Part shown: positions 26,365-35,183 of the stretch, piece by piece
How the letters are laid out: each line of letters begins with the position of its first letter
Position numbering within the stretch: position 1 is the stretch's first letter
NCBI RefSeq assembly: GCF_001445655.1
Contig: NZ_LNBE01000008.1
Location: 62,001 to 126,000, forward strand
Reading direction: 5' to 3'
DNA from: Streptomyces roseifaciens
Lineage (GTDB): Bacteria > Actinomycetota > Actinomycetes > Streptomycetales > Streptomycetaceae
Length of the DNA stretch: 64,000 nt
Made by a program: the position numbers and the translations under genes
Notes under the pieces: model-generated
Told to the model about the DNA's origin: nothing
Database searches by the model: none
What the model saw: only the letters and a program-made list of their open reading frames with translations

Positions 26365-26484
26365 GCAGGCGTCCTTGCTACAGGCGCACTTGCCGCAGGA
26401 GCCCTTGCTGCAGGCCCGCTTACCGCAGGAGCACTGACCGCAGGCGCGCTTGCTGCAGGCGCACTCACCGCAGGCGCGCCTTCA
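26365..26484. repeat. minisatellite, eight tandem 15-base units
   Basis: Eight consecutive 15-base units of the type GCAGGCGCACTTGCC (consensus GCAGGmGCvCTTrCy) fill the gap between the convergent ABC ATPase and serine hydrolase genes. On the minus strand one frame reads as a Cys/Lys/Ser/Gly-rich pentapeptide repeat (e.g. CSKRACGQCSCGK) but it starts after a TGA with no start codon, so it is not called as a gene. Confidence 0.85.
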
Positions 26485-26498
26485 CTGCAGACCGCCGG

Positions 26499-27665
26499 CT
26501 AGCGCGCTGCGGCCGCCGCCCGTACCGCGGCCTCGGCCAGCCGGTGGTTCTCCAGGCCCGCGCCGAACCCCGACGGGAAGGCGAAGCGGCGGCGTGTGTA
26601 CGCGTAGGCCACGCCGCTGTCCGGGTCCGCGAAGCCGAGCGAGCCGGCGGCGCCGCTGTGGCCGAAGGCGTCCGGGCCGAGGAAGGGGTAGCGGCCGGTC
26701 AGCTCCTCGAAGCCCAGGCCGAAGACGTCCTCGTTGCCGGTGACCAGGTCGGTTCCGCGGTAGTGGACGCGGGCGAACTCGGTGACGGTCTCCGGCTTCA
26801 GCAGCGGGGCCCGCCCGTCCACCTCGCCGATCGCCGCCGCGTACATCCCCGCCACGCCCCGCGCGGTGCCGACCCCGCCGGCCGAGGCGGGGCCCAGGGC
26901 CCGGACGGCACGGGTGTTGGCGAAGGCCACCAGGTCGGTCGGCGGGGTCGCGTTCTGGTTGAAGGCGATGCCCTTGACACTGTCCGGGGCCGGCGCGCCG
27001 GCCGCGAGGCGCTCGGCCTCCTCCGGGGTGGGCAGCAGCGGCAGCACGTCCGCATAGCGCGCTTCGAGCGCCTCGGGCAGGCCCAGGTGGAAGTCGAGCC
27101 CGTACGGCGCCCGGATCCGCTCTTCGTAGATCTCCTGGATCGAGCGGCCGGTCACCCGTCGTACGACCTCGCCCGTCAGGGCGCCGATCACGAAGGCGTG
27201 ATAGCCGTACGCCGTTCCCGGCCCCCAGAAGGGCCGCTGCCCGGCGAGCCGCGCGGCCGTCAGCCGGTCGTCGGCCAGCTCCTCCGTGGTGAACCCGCCG
27301 TCGACGCCGACGACTCCCGAACGGTGCGCGAGCAGCTCGCGCACCGTGAGCCGGCCCTTGCCCTCCGCCGAGAACTCGGGCCAGTACGCGGCCACTTCGC
27401 GGTCGAGGTCGAGGACGCCGTCCTGCACCAGGAGCGCGGCCACGAGGTGGGCGGCGCCCTTGGTGATGGAGTAGAGGCCGGTCAGCGTGTCCGCCGCGGT
27501 ACCGGGACCGCCCCACAGGTCGACCACCCGGCGGCCGTCCACGTGCACCACGAGCTGTGCCTCGGGCGCGTCCCGCGCCTCGCCGAGCACCGCCGCGAAC
27601 GCCTCCCGCACGCCCTCGAACCCCTCTGCCACGGTCCCCTGCACCTGGTCGTCGTCGCGCGCCAT
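26499..27665 (-). CDS. serine hydrolase, class C beta-lactamase/EstB family
   Basis: 388 residues. The S-x-x-K nucleophile motif is SITK at residues 66-69 and the Tyr of the Y-x-N/H motif lies in YGYHAFVIG; HSGAAGSLGFADP takes the place of the KTG box (HSG). These are features of penicillin-binding-protein-like esterases (EstB, LACTB type). No signal peptide, so probably cytoplasmic esterase or peptidase. ATG 27665 follows AAGGGGG. Stands alone, convergent with the importer operon. Confidence 0.88.
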   Translation of the reverse strand: MARDDDQVQGTVAEGFEGVREAFAAVLGEARDAPEAQLVVHVDGRRVVDLWGGPGTAADTLTGLYSITKGAAHLVAALLVQDGVLDLDREVAAYWPEFSAEGKGRLTVRELLAHRSGVVGVDGGFTTEELADDRLTAARLAGQRPFWGPGTAYGYHAFVIGALTGEVVRRVTGRSIQEIYEERIRAPYGLDFHLGLPEALEARYADVLPLLPTPEEAERLAAGAPAPDSVKGIAFNQNATPPTDLVAFANTRAVRALGPASAGGVGTARGVAGMYAAAIGEVDGRAPLLKPETVTEFARVHYRGTDLVTGNEDVFGLGFEELTGRYPFLGPDAFGHSGAAGSLGFADPDSGVAYAYTRRRFAFPSGFGAGLENHRLAEAAVRAAAAAR

Positions 27666-27753
27666 GGTCAGCCCCCTTGTTGTTGCTCACGTGCTGGTCG
27701 AAGATCACAACAGCCTTATGGGGGTGGTCATTCCCGGGCCGCCGCAATGGCGA

Positions 27754-28539
27754 TCAGCCCTCGATGAAGTCGGTCACGAGCTTGACGAAGGCCTCCTCCT
27801 GTTCGAAGAACGCGACGTGACCCGAGTCGATCTCGGCGTAGGCGCTGCCGGCGATCGCGGCGTGGAGGGCGCGGCTGTGTTCCACCGGGACCGTGATGTC
27901 CTGGGTGCAGCCGATGACCAGGGCAGGGGCCTGGATGTGCGGCAGCAGGGGGCGGATGTCCACCTGGAGGTCGTAGGCGATGTGGCGCAGCGTGCCCTCG
28001 GTGGGCGGCATGTTGGGGATCAGGGCCTCGAACTGCTCGCGCCCGATGGTGTTGAGGAAGCCGCGGCTGAAGCCGGTCATCGCGACGGCGCGGCCGAAGG
28101 AGGCGGGGTCGCTCGTTCCGAGGTTCTGCCAGAGGGTGAAGAGGCTGCGCAGGTACTCGTCGCCGTCGGTGTGGGCCCAGCCGGCCACCAGGATCAGCCG
28201 CCGGACGAGGTCGGGGCGGAGCGCCGCGACGGCGGCGGAGACGGTGGCGCCCATGGAGAAGCCCAGCAGGTCGACGGGCCCGTCGGCCGCGTCCTCGATG
28301 ACGGCGATGACCTGGGCGGCGAGTCCTTCGGCGGTGAGCGGCGCGCCGTCGTCGACGGTGGCTTCGGTGCCCGACAGGTCGGGGGTGATCACGGTGCGGT
28401 GCGGGGTGAACCGGGGAGCGGTCCGCCCCCAGTTGACGGCGGCCCCCGCCGATCCCGTGCCGTGGACCAGGACGAGCGCGGGGCCCGAGCCGGCTCGCTC
28501 GTAGTGGACCTGGGCGCCGTTGACGGTGACGGTGGCCAT
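27754..28539 (-). CDS. alpha/beta hydrolase
   Basis: 261 residues with the classic fold: oxyanion loop LVHGTGSAG, nucleophile elbow GFSMG (Ser95), Asp in CTQDITVPV and His in DSGHVAFFEQ. It resembles small esterase/haloperoxidase-type hydrolases. ATG 28539 follows AAGGAG. It is divergent from an MmyB-type regulator 218 bases away, a common arrangement in which the regulator controls the hydrolase (inference). Confidence 0.9.
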   Translation of the reverse strand: MATVTVNGAQVHYERAGSGPALVLVHGTGSAGAAVNWGRTAPRFTPHRTVITPDLSGTEATVDDGAPLTAEGLAAQVIAVIEDAADGPVDLLGFSMGATVSAAVAALRPDLVRRLILVAGWAHTDGDEYLRSLFTLWQNLGTSDPASFGRAVAMTGFSRGFLNTIGREQFEALIPNMPPTEGTLRHIAYDLQVDIRPLLPHIQAPALVIGCTQDITVPVEHSRALHAAIAGSAYAEIDSGHVAFFEQEEAFVKLVTDFIEG

Positions 28540-28757
28540 GGGAGTGCTCCTTGCCTGTGATTGCTGTGGTTGCGGCGGCGGCTGTGGTGGCTGCGATCGC
28601 TACGGCTGCCGCCGGCAGTTGCTGTGCGGCCGGGGCGGCGTTCGCGCTCCGGCCCGACCAACAGTGCCGCCGCCGCGCGGACGCCGGGAGAGCCTTGCCG
28701 ACCCTGGGATCGGCAGTCCCTGGTTGAGCCCGGGGGCGGTCCGGCAGGATGATCACC

Positions 28758-29627
28758 ATGACGATCGACCGTTCCGGACTCGCCGACTTCCTGCGCCGCT
28801 CCCGCGACCGGGTGCGCCCGCAGGACGCGGGCCTGCCTGCCGGCCCCCGGCGCCGCACCCCGGGCCTGCGCAGGGAGGAGGTCGCTCAGCTCGCCGGCAT
28901 GTCCGCCGACTACTACATCCGCCTCGAGCAGGCCCGCGGCCCTCAGCCCTCGCCGGAGATGCTCGCGGCGCTGGCCCGCGCCCTGCGCCTGAGCACCGAC
29001 GAGCGCGACCACCTCCACCTCCTGGCCGGCCGCCGCCCGCCCGCCGGCCGGACCGCGGGCGATCAGGTGGGCCCGGGGCTGCTGCACCTGCTGGACCGGC
29101 TCCCGGCCACGCCGGTCCAGGTGCTCGGCGACCTCGGGGACGTCCTGGCCCAGAACGCGATGGCCGAGGCCCTGCTGGGCGGGGTGTGCACGGTCTCGGA
29201 GCACGGCCGCAACGTGGTGTGGCGCTGGTTCACCGACCCCGCGCAGCGCGCCGCGTATCCGGCCGGCGAGCACGACTACTACAGCCGGCTGCACGTGGCC
29301 GACCTGCGGGCGGCCGTGGGGCGGCGCGCAGGCGACCCCGCTGCGACGCGCCTGGTGGAACGGCTGCGGGACGCCAGTGAGGAGTTCGCGGGCCTGTGGA
29401 AGCTGCACGAGGTCGCGGTGCGCCGGGCGACGCGCATGAAGGTCCTGCACCCGCTGATCGGCCCGGTCGACCTGGACTGCCAGATGCTGCTCGCGCCGGA
29501 GGGCGACCAACGCGTCATCCTGTACACCCCGCCGGCCGGCAGCGACACCGCCGAACGCCTCGCCCTGCTCAAGGTCGTGGGCACCGGCCAGTTCGACCCG
29601 GCCCCGGCACCGGCACCGACCGGCTGA
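28758..29627 (+). CDS. XRE-family regulator with MmyB-like ligand-binding domain
   Basis: 289 residues. N-terminal Cro/CI HTH (RTPGLRREEVAQLAGMSADYYIRLEQARGPQPSPEML) is followed by the MmyB-like PAS-fold domain (NAMAEALLG, RNVVWRWFTDPAQRAAYP, FAGLWKLHEVAVR, MKVLHPLIGPVDLDCQML), which in relatives binds fatty acids. ATG 28758 is preferred over the one at 28749 because the AGGA then sits eight bases upstream. It is divergent from an alpha/beta hydrolase gene that it probably regulates. Confidence 0.93.
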   Translation: MTIDRSGLADFLRRSRDRVRPQDAGLPAGPRRRTPGLRREEVAQLAGMSADYYIRLEQARGPQPSPEMLAALARALRLSTDERDHLHLLAGRRPPAGRTAGDQVGPGLLHLLDRLPATPVQVLGDLGDVLAQNAMAEALLGGVCTVSEHGRNVVWRWFTDPAQRAAYPAGEHDYYSRLHVADLRAAVGRRAGDPAATRLVERLRDASEEFAGLWKLHEVAVRRATRMKVLHPLIGPVDLDCQMLLAPEGDQRVILYTPPAGSDTAERLALLKVVGTGQFDPAPAPAPTG

Positions 29628-29669
29628 CGGGTCGCTCTCTGCGGTCCCAGCTGCCGCTGCTCCCGGCCG

Positions 29670-30674
29670 CTACCCCCGCTCCTCGAAGTGGCTCGGGCGC
29701 CCCGCACGGAGGACGAGGCGCCCCCGCGTCTCCGCCTCCGCCCGGTGCATGAGCCGCGCCTCTCCCCCGCGCCCGCGCAGGACGGCGGCATGCCACGGCG
29801 TGGCCCACGCGTCGGCCGCGTCCAGCAGCCGGATGCCGAACTTCTCCGCGCCCGGCCGCTGCGGGTGGATGGACAGCCGCACGGACCTGGGGTGGCAGTC
29901 GGCGATGAGGTCGCCCCAGGCGCGGCTGCGCGCGATGACCCCGTAGGCGCGGATCCGGCACTCGCGCTGCAGCGCGGACCGCGTGCCGTCGAAGTCCGCG
30001 GTGTCCTCGACGAGGAAGCGGGTGATGCCGCGGTAGAGCCGCGCGGTCTCCTCGTCGCTGCGGACGAGGGCCCGCAGTGCCTCCACCGAGGGCGCGTAGG
30101 CCTCGGTCACGAGCCGGCGCTTGGTGTCGTGGTCGAGGTCCCCGTGGACGTCGCGCAGGTCGAACGTGCCGAGCCGGCCGAGCCCCTCCCCCGCGATCAG
30201 GTCGCGGAGCGCGTCGCCGTAGGCGTCGATGTGCTCGTCCGGTACGTGGATGAGATCCCCGAAGATGTGCCCGTCGGAGCAGATGAGGATGCGCGCGCCG
30301 GGCGCGTGGACCTCGCCGATGCGCGAGCAGAGCCGGTCGAGGAAGGCGAGGGAGAGCCGCTCGCCCTCGTCGGGGAGGTGGCCGAGGACCTTGGCGGGGT
30401 TGGGCGACTTGCAGGGGAACCCGGGGAGGGTGAAGAGGACGGGCTCGCCCGCGTCCGTGAACTGTCGTATCTGGCGAAGTTGCTCGGGAAAGTCCGCGGG
30501 ATCCGCGGACCCGGCGCCGGTGGTGCGGTGGTACGGCAGGAGGAGGCGGAGGATGCGCGCCTCGACGGACGAGGCGGAGGAGGCGGAGGAGGCGGAGGAG
30601 GCACCGGCGGCCGGAGCGGGAGCAGCCGCAGCGGGGGTCACGGGAACGGGAGAGGTCAGCGTGGCGTGGGACAT
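29670..30674 (-). CDS. isonitrile (isocyanide) synthase, PvcA/IsnA/Dit1 family
   Basis: 334 residues. After an Ala/Ser/Pro-rich leader (~36 residues) the family signatures appear: FTLPGFPCKSPNP (residues 81-93), LGHLPDEGERLSL and ICSDGHIFGD (131-140), IHVPDEHIDAY, and LSIHPQRPGAEKFGI. These enzymes convert the amino group of Tyr or Trp to an isonitrile using ribulose-5-phosphate. ATG 30674 begins seven bases after the P450 stop with GGGTGAG upstream; the pair is an operon. The partner is a P450 rather than the PvcB-type Fe/2OG oxygenase, as in yeast Dit1/Dit2 and in dimeric isonitrile pathways. Amino acid substrate unknown. Confidence 0.88.
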   Translation of the reverse strand: MSHATLTSPVPVTPAAAAPAPAAGASSASSASSASSVEARILRLLLPYHRTTGAGSADPADFPEQLRQIRQFTDAGEPVLFTLPGFPCKSPNPAKVLGHLPDEGERLSLAFLDRLCSRIGEVHAPGARILICSDGHIFGDLIHVPDEHIDAYGDALRDLIAGEGLGRLGTFDLRDVHGDLDHDTKRRLVTEAYAPSVEALRALVRSDEETARLYRGITRFLVEDTADFDGTRSALQRECRIRAYGVIARSRAWGDLIADCHPRSVRLSIHPQRPGAEKFGIRLLDAADAWATPWHAAVLRGRGGEARLMHRAEAETRGRLVLRAGRPSHFEERG

Positions 30675-30681
30675 GCGGCAC

Positions 30682-31953
30682 TCACCCACGGCCCATGGGG
30701 CAGACGGCGGCGGCCCGGTCGAAGGCGACCGGCAGTGCGGAGGTCCCGCGGCCGAGGACGGCCGGGATCCAGGGGAGCTCCTCGTCGGGCACGGCGAGCC
30801 GCAGGCCGGGCAGCCGGGCGAGCAAGGTGCCGAGGGCCACCTGGAGTTCGATGCGGGCGAGCGCCGCGCCGGGGCAGAAGTGGATGCCGTGGCCGAAGGC
30901 CAGGTGGGGCCCCTGGGCCCGGTCGAGGTCGAGCGTGTCGGGGTCGGGGAAGCGCTCGGGGTCGCGGTTGGCGGCGCACAGCGAGACGATCACGGAGTCG
31001 CCGGCGGGCACGCGCGTGCCGTGGAGGTCGGCGTCCTCGGCGAGGAAGCGCCAGGTGGTCAGCTCGAAGGCGCTGTCGATGCGCATGAGTTCCTCGACGG
31101 CGGCGGGCATGAGCTCCGGCTCGTCCCGCAGCCGCGCCAGGGCCTCGGGGTGGCGGAGCAGGTTCACCATGGCGGTGGTGATCTGGTTGGTGACGGGCTC
31201 CTGGCCGGCGACCAGCAGCTGGAAGATCATGGAGTCGAGCTCCTCCGGGGTCAGTTCGCCCGCGTCGCGGGCGGTGACCAGGCGGCTGAGCAGCCCGTCG
31301 CCGGGGGCCTCGCGCCGGTCGGCGACGACCTCGGCGATGTAGCCCTGGAGTTCGCGCAGCAGCGCCTCGTAGGCGGGCCGTCCGGGGTCCGTGGGCCCGA
31401 CGGGCGCGACGACCTTGCCCCACTCGCGGCGGAAGCGGCGGGCCAGGTGCGGCGGCAGGCCGATGACCTCGGCGAGCACCCGGAAGGGGAAGCGGGCGGC
31501 GAAGCACTGCACGAGGTCGGCGGAGTCCGCGTCGGCCGGCATCGTGTCCACGAGCGCGTCGGCCATCTCCTGGAAGCGCGCCCGCATCCCCTCGACGCGC
31601 CGCGGCGCGAACGCGTCGGTCACCAGGCGGCGCATGGCCGTGTGCTTGGGCGGGTCCTGGTGGAGGAGGTGGACCTGCAGCTGCGAGTGCTGCGGCTCGG
31701 GCATGATCGAGGCGCGGGCGCGCCAGCGGTCGTTGCCGCGGTCGTGGTTCTTGCCGAGCCGGGGGTCGGCGAGGGTCTTCTGGGCGGCCTCGTGCCCGGT
31801 GACCAGCCAGGCGGTGACCCCGCTGGGGAAGAGGACCCGGTGGATCGGGCCCGCCTCCCGCATCCGCGCGTACAGCGGGTAGGGGTCCCGCTTGTACTCG
31901 GGCCCGTAGAGGGGGACGGGGTCGGGCAGCTCGGACGGCTCGGGCTGGGACAC
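30682..31953 (-). CDS. cytochrome P450
   Basis: 423-residue bacterial soluble P450. The haem-ligand loop FGHGIHFCPG contains Cys360; the ExxR motif is ELMR. In the I helix the sequence is AGQEPVTN (249-256): the acid Glu252 is present but the usual alcohol residue (Thr) is Pro253, an exchange seen in some phenol-coupling P450s. GTG 31953 follows GAGGAG. It is upstream of, and only seven bases from, the isonitrile synthase gene, so it most likely tailors or couples the aromatic isonitrile (inference). Redox partners are not encoded nearby. Confidence 0.92.
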   Translation of the reverse strand: MSQPEPSELPDPVPLYGPEYKRDPYPLYARMREAGPIHRVLFPSGVTAWLVTGHEAAQKTLADPRLGKNHDRGNDRWRARASIMPEPQHSQLQVHLLHQDPPKHTAMRRLVTDAFAPRRVEGMRARFQEMADALVDTMPADADSADLVQCFAARFPFRVLAEVIGLPPHLARRFRREWGKVVAPVGPTDPGRPAYEALLRELQGYIAEVVADRREAPGDGLLSRLVTARDAGELTPEELDSMIFQLLVAGQEPVTNQITTAMVNLLRHPEALARLRDEPELMPAAVEELMRIDSAFELTTWRFLAEDADLHGTRVPAGDSVIVSLCAANRDPERFPDPDTLDLDRAQGPHLAFGHGIHFCPGAALARIELQVALGTLLARLPGLRLAVPDEELPWIPAVLGRGTSALPVAFDRAAAVCPMGRG

Positions 31954-32232
31954 GGTGAGGGCTCCTCGCGAAGTCGTGGACCCCTGAGAAGTCGGACGGA
32001 CGGCGGGGTGAGTTCCCGCCGGTCGGGGGGTTGTTCGCACGAATTTGCGGACGACTCTGCGAACGACGGCGGGGACGGCTCCCGGATCCCGGCCCTGCCA
32101 CACGGGTTCCGTATCTCCAGGTAGTCGGCCGGCAAGGAGCTCTGGTTCCCGCGGGCACAAGGGACAATCCTCACGCGCCGGGAGCGGGCGGAAGGCGGCC
32201 GAACCGGCCGCACAGCGTGCCACGATGCGGAG
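31954..32232. other. divergent intergenic region, isonitrile operon / copper operon
   Basis: 279 bases carrying the promoters of two divergent operons. No clear -35/-10 or copper-regulator dyad could be assigned by eye. Confidence 0.4.
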
Positions 32233-32538
32233 ATGACCGCTCGTCGCCCCCTCTCTCCATCCGGACGTCCATCCGGAACTCCGTCCGGAAGTCCCTACGG
32301 CAGTCCGTACGCGACCCTGATCGGTTTCGTCCTGCTCCTGGCCGCCCTCTTCGGCGTCGCGTACGCCGCCGGCACGGCCGCCGGTCCGGCGGCTCCCGGG
32401 ATACACCGCACCGGTGGATCCGGCTCGGGTTCCGGATCGGGCTCGGGATCAGGCTCGGGATCGGGTTCCGGCGGAGGGATGGGCGGCATGGACGGCATGA
32501 ACGGCATGGGCGGTATGCACGGCATGGGTGGGCGATGA
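32233..32538 (+). CDS. membrane-anchored Met-rich peptide with Gly-Ser linker
   Basis: 101 residues in four parts: a Ser/Pro-rich cytoplasmic start, one membrane helix (TLIGFVLLLAALFGVAYAAG), a (GS)n linker of about nine repeats, and a Met/Gly/His tail (GMGGMDGMNGMGGMHGMGGR) with seven Met. Methionine clusters on the outer face bind Cu(I). The stop overlaps the ATG of the CopA gene (ATGA), so they are translated together; a role in handing copper to or from the ATPase is likely (inference). ATG 32233 follows GCGGAG. Confidence 0.8.
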   Translation: MTARRPLSPSGRPSGTPSGSPYGSPYATLIGFVLLLAALFGVAYAAGTAAGPAAPGIHRTGGSGSGSGSGSGSGSGSGSGGGMGGMDGMNGMGGMHGMGGR

Positions 32539-35183
32539 GCATGAAGACCGACACCGCGGCCGGCACCGCGCCCGGCACCGGCTCCGCCGCCACGTCGGCG
32601 GAGGCGACCTCCGAACTGATCGTCGGCGGCATGACCTGCGCCGCCTGCGTGGCGCGCGTGGAGAAGAAGCTCGGCAGGCTGGACGGCGTGAGCGCGACCG
32701 TCAACCTGGCCACGGGCCGGGCCCGCGTCTCCCACCCCGCCGAAGTCACCCCCGCCGAGCTGATGGCGGTCGTCGAGGGCGCCGGCTTCACGGCGGCGCT
32801 GCCCGAGCCCGCCCCCGCGCCGGGTTCCGGGGGAGACAAGGCGGGCAAGGAAGGCAAGGAGGGCGAGGCCGCCACGGGCGCCCTGACCCGGCTGCTGATC
32901 ACGGCCGTGCTGTCCGTCCCCGTACTGGTGCTGTCCATGGCCCCCGGCCTGCAGTTCCGCAACTGGCAGTGGCTGTGCTTCGTCCTCGCGACGCCGGTCG
33001 CCGTCTGGGGCGCGTGGCCCTTCCACGAGCGTGCGCTGCGCGGGCTGCGGCACTCCGCCGCGACGATGGACACGCTCGTCTCGCTCGGCGTCATCGCCTC
33101 CTACTCCTGGTCCGCCTACGCGCTCTTCTTCGGCGGCGCCGGACGCCCGGACATGAGGATGCCGTTCACGCTGGTGCCCTCCATGACGGTCGGCACGGCG
33201 GACGTCTACCTCGAAGCGGTCGTGGGCGTGCCCCTGTTCGTGCTGATCGGCAGGCTGCTGGAGGCCCGGGCCCGGCACAGCACGGGCTCCGCGCTACGGG
33301 CCCTCGCCTCGCTCGCCGCGAAGGACGTGCTCGTGCGGGCGGCGGACGGTACGGAGCGCCGGGTGCCCATCGAGCAGCTGCGCGTCGGCGACCGCTTCGT
33401 CGTACGGCCCGGTGAGCGCGTCGCGACCGACGGCGTCATCGTCGCGGGCAGTTCGGCGCTGGACCTGTCCCTGGTGACGGGCGAGAGCGCGCCCGTGGAG
33501 GCCGGGCCGGGCACGTCCGTCGTCGGTGGCGCCGTCAACTCCGGCGGGCTGCTGGAGGTACGGGCCGAGGCGGTCGGCGCCGACACCCGGCTCGCCCGGA
33601 TCGCCAAGCTGGTGGAGGAGGCGCAGGCGGGCAAGGCGAAGGCGCAGCGCGTGGCCGACGCCGTCGCCGGGGTCTTCGTGCCGGCCGTGCTGGCCGTCGC
33701 CGTGACGGTCCTCGGCTTCTGGCTCGGCGCGGGCGCCTCGACGCAGGCGGCCGTCACCGCCGCGGTGGCCGTCCTCGTCGTCGCCTGCCCCTGCGCGCTC
33801 GGGCTGGCCACGCCCACGGCCCTGCTGGCGGCCACGGGCCGCGGCGCGGGCCTGGGCATCCTCGTCAGCGGGCCGCAGGCGCTGGAGGGGCTGCGGCGCG
33901 TGGACACGGTCGTGCTGGACAAGACCGGCACGCTCACGACGGGTTCGATGACGGTGACGGGCGTGACGGCCCGGCCCGACGGCATCGGCGAGGCTGCGGC
34001 ACTGCGGCTGGCCGCGGCGGCGGAGCAGGGGTCGGAGCATCCGGTGGGCCGGGCGGTTTGTGCGTACGTGCAGGGTGCGGCGGGCACGGCGGGGCCGGGG
34101 GTTGCGGAGTCGGGAGTGCCGAGGGCGTCCGCTGCCTCGGCCGCTGTCTCCGCAGCGGCTTCGGAGCCCGCGGCATCGGCGGCGGCCGAGACGCCGCGGT
34201 CGAAGGCTGCAGGAGCGGGCGCTCCGGCAGCCGAAGCCCCGGAGGCGCCGGACGCCGCAGATCCCGCACCGCGTCTCCCGGAGGTCACTGATTTCACAGC
34301 CACTCCGGGCAAGGGCGTCGCCGGACGGGTCGAGGGACGGCTCGTGGAGGTCGTACGTCCGGACACGGTGGCCGGGCGCCCGCAGCGTGCGGGGCGCGCG
34401 CCCCGCACGAAGGGCCACACCACCGCGGCAGCGGCCCCGCTCCCCGAGGCGCTGGCCTCGGCCGTGCGCGACGCCGAGCGGGACGGGCGCACCGCGGTCC
34501 TGGTCCGCGTGGACGGCACGCCCGAAGCGGTGATCGTCCTCGGCGACACCGTGCGCTCCGGTTCCTACCGCGCCGTCGACCACCTCAAGCGCCTCGGCCT
34601 GCGGCCCGTCCTCGCGACGGGCGACAGCGAGGGCGCGGCGCACGCCGTCGCCGCGGAGCTCGGCATCACGGAGGTCCACGCGCGGGCGACGCCCGAGGAG
34701 AAGGCGGAGCTCGTACGGGAGCTGCGCGCCCAGGGCCGCCGGGTGGCGGTCATCGGCGACGGCGTCAACGACACGGCTGCTCTGGCCGGCGCGGACCTCG
34801 GCATCGCGATGGGCGGCGGCACGGACGCGGCCATCGGCGCCGCGGACGTCACGCTGGTCCGCGAGGACATGGGAGCCCTGGCGGACGCCGTCCGCCTGGC
34901 CCGGCGCACGTCTGCGACGGTGCGCGCCAACCTCGCCTGGGCGTTCGGCTACAACCTCGTCACGCTGCCGCTGGCGGCGGTGGGGCTGCTGAGCCCGATG
35001 GTCGCTGCCGCGGCGATGTCCGTCAGCTCGGTGCTGGTCGTCGCGAACAGCCTGCGGCTGCGCGGCTGGCAGCCGGTGCCGTCGCGGGCGTCGGCGGGAC
35101 GGCGTCCGCACGGCAGGTCTGCATCTTCTGTTTCCACCGGCCGGCGCCCCGGCGCCGCCCTGGCCCCGCGAGGTGACGCGTGA
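32535..35183 (+). CDS. copA: copper-translocating P-type ATPase
   Basis: 882 residues. One heavy-metal-associated domain with GMTCAAC (32-38), two N-terminal helices, then the P1B core: the CPC channel motif at 418-420 (VACPCALGLATP), phosphorylation site DKTGT (Asp462), HP-locus SEHPVGRA, hinge GDGVNDTAAL. CPC with a GMTCAAC domain indicates Cu(I) export. A ~65-residue Ala/Ser/Pro-rich insertion (about 517-581) interrupts the nucleotide-binding domain and is unusual. The start overlaps the preceding Met-rich gene, and the stop overlaps the PCuAC gene (GTGA), so all three form one operon. Confidence 0.93.
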   Translation: MSMKTDTAAGTAPGTGSAATSAEATSELIVGGMTCAACVARVEKKLGRLDGVSATVNLATGRARVSHPAEVTPAELMAVVEGAGFTAALPEPAPAPGSGGDKAGKEGKEGEAATGALTRLLITAVLSVPVLVLSMAPGLQFRNWQWLCFVLATPVAVWGAWPFHERALRGLRHSAATMDTLVSLGVIASYSWSAYALFFGGAGRPDMRMPFTLVPSMTVGTADVYLEAVVGVPLFVLIGRLLEARARHSTGSALRALASLAAKDVLVRAADGTERRVPIEQLRVGDRFVVRPGERVATDGVIVAGSSALDLSLVTGESAPVEAGPGTSVVGGAVNSGGLLEVRAEAVGADTRLARIAKLVEEAQAGKAKAQRVADAVAGVFVPAVLAVAVTVLGFWLGAGASTQAAVTAAVAVLVVACPCALGLATPTALLAATGRGAGLGILVSGPQALEGLRRVDTVVLDKTGTLTTGSMTVTGVTARPDGIGEAAALRLAAAAEQGSEHPVGRAVCAYVQGAAGTAGPGVAESGVPRASAASAAVSAAASEPAASAAAETPRSKAAGAGAPAAEAPEAPDAADPAPRLPEVTDFTATPGKGVAGRVEGRLVEVVRPDTVAGRPQRAGRAPRTKGHTTAAAAPLPEALASAVRDAERDGRTAVLVRVDGTPEAVIVLGDTVRSGSYRAVDHLKRLGLRPVLATGDSEGAAHAVAAELGITEVHARATPEEKAELVRELRAQGRRVAVIGDGVNDTAALAGADLGIAMGGGTDAAIGAADVTLVREDMGALADAVRLARRTSATVRANLAWAFGYNLVTLPLAAVGLLSPMVAAAAMSVSSVLVVANSLRLRGWQPVPSRASAGRRPHGRSASSVSTGRRPGAALAPRGDA

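Noticed and set aside
26350..26484. Small Cys-rich peptide gene on the minus strand
   Set aside because: The frame begins right after a TGA and has no ATG, GTG, TTG or CTG start before the repeats.
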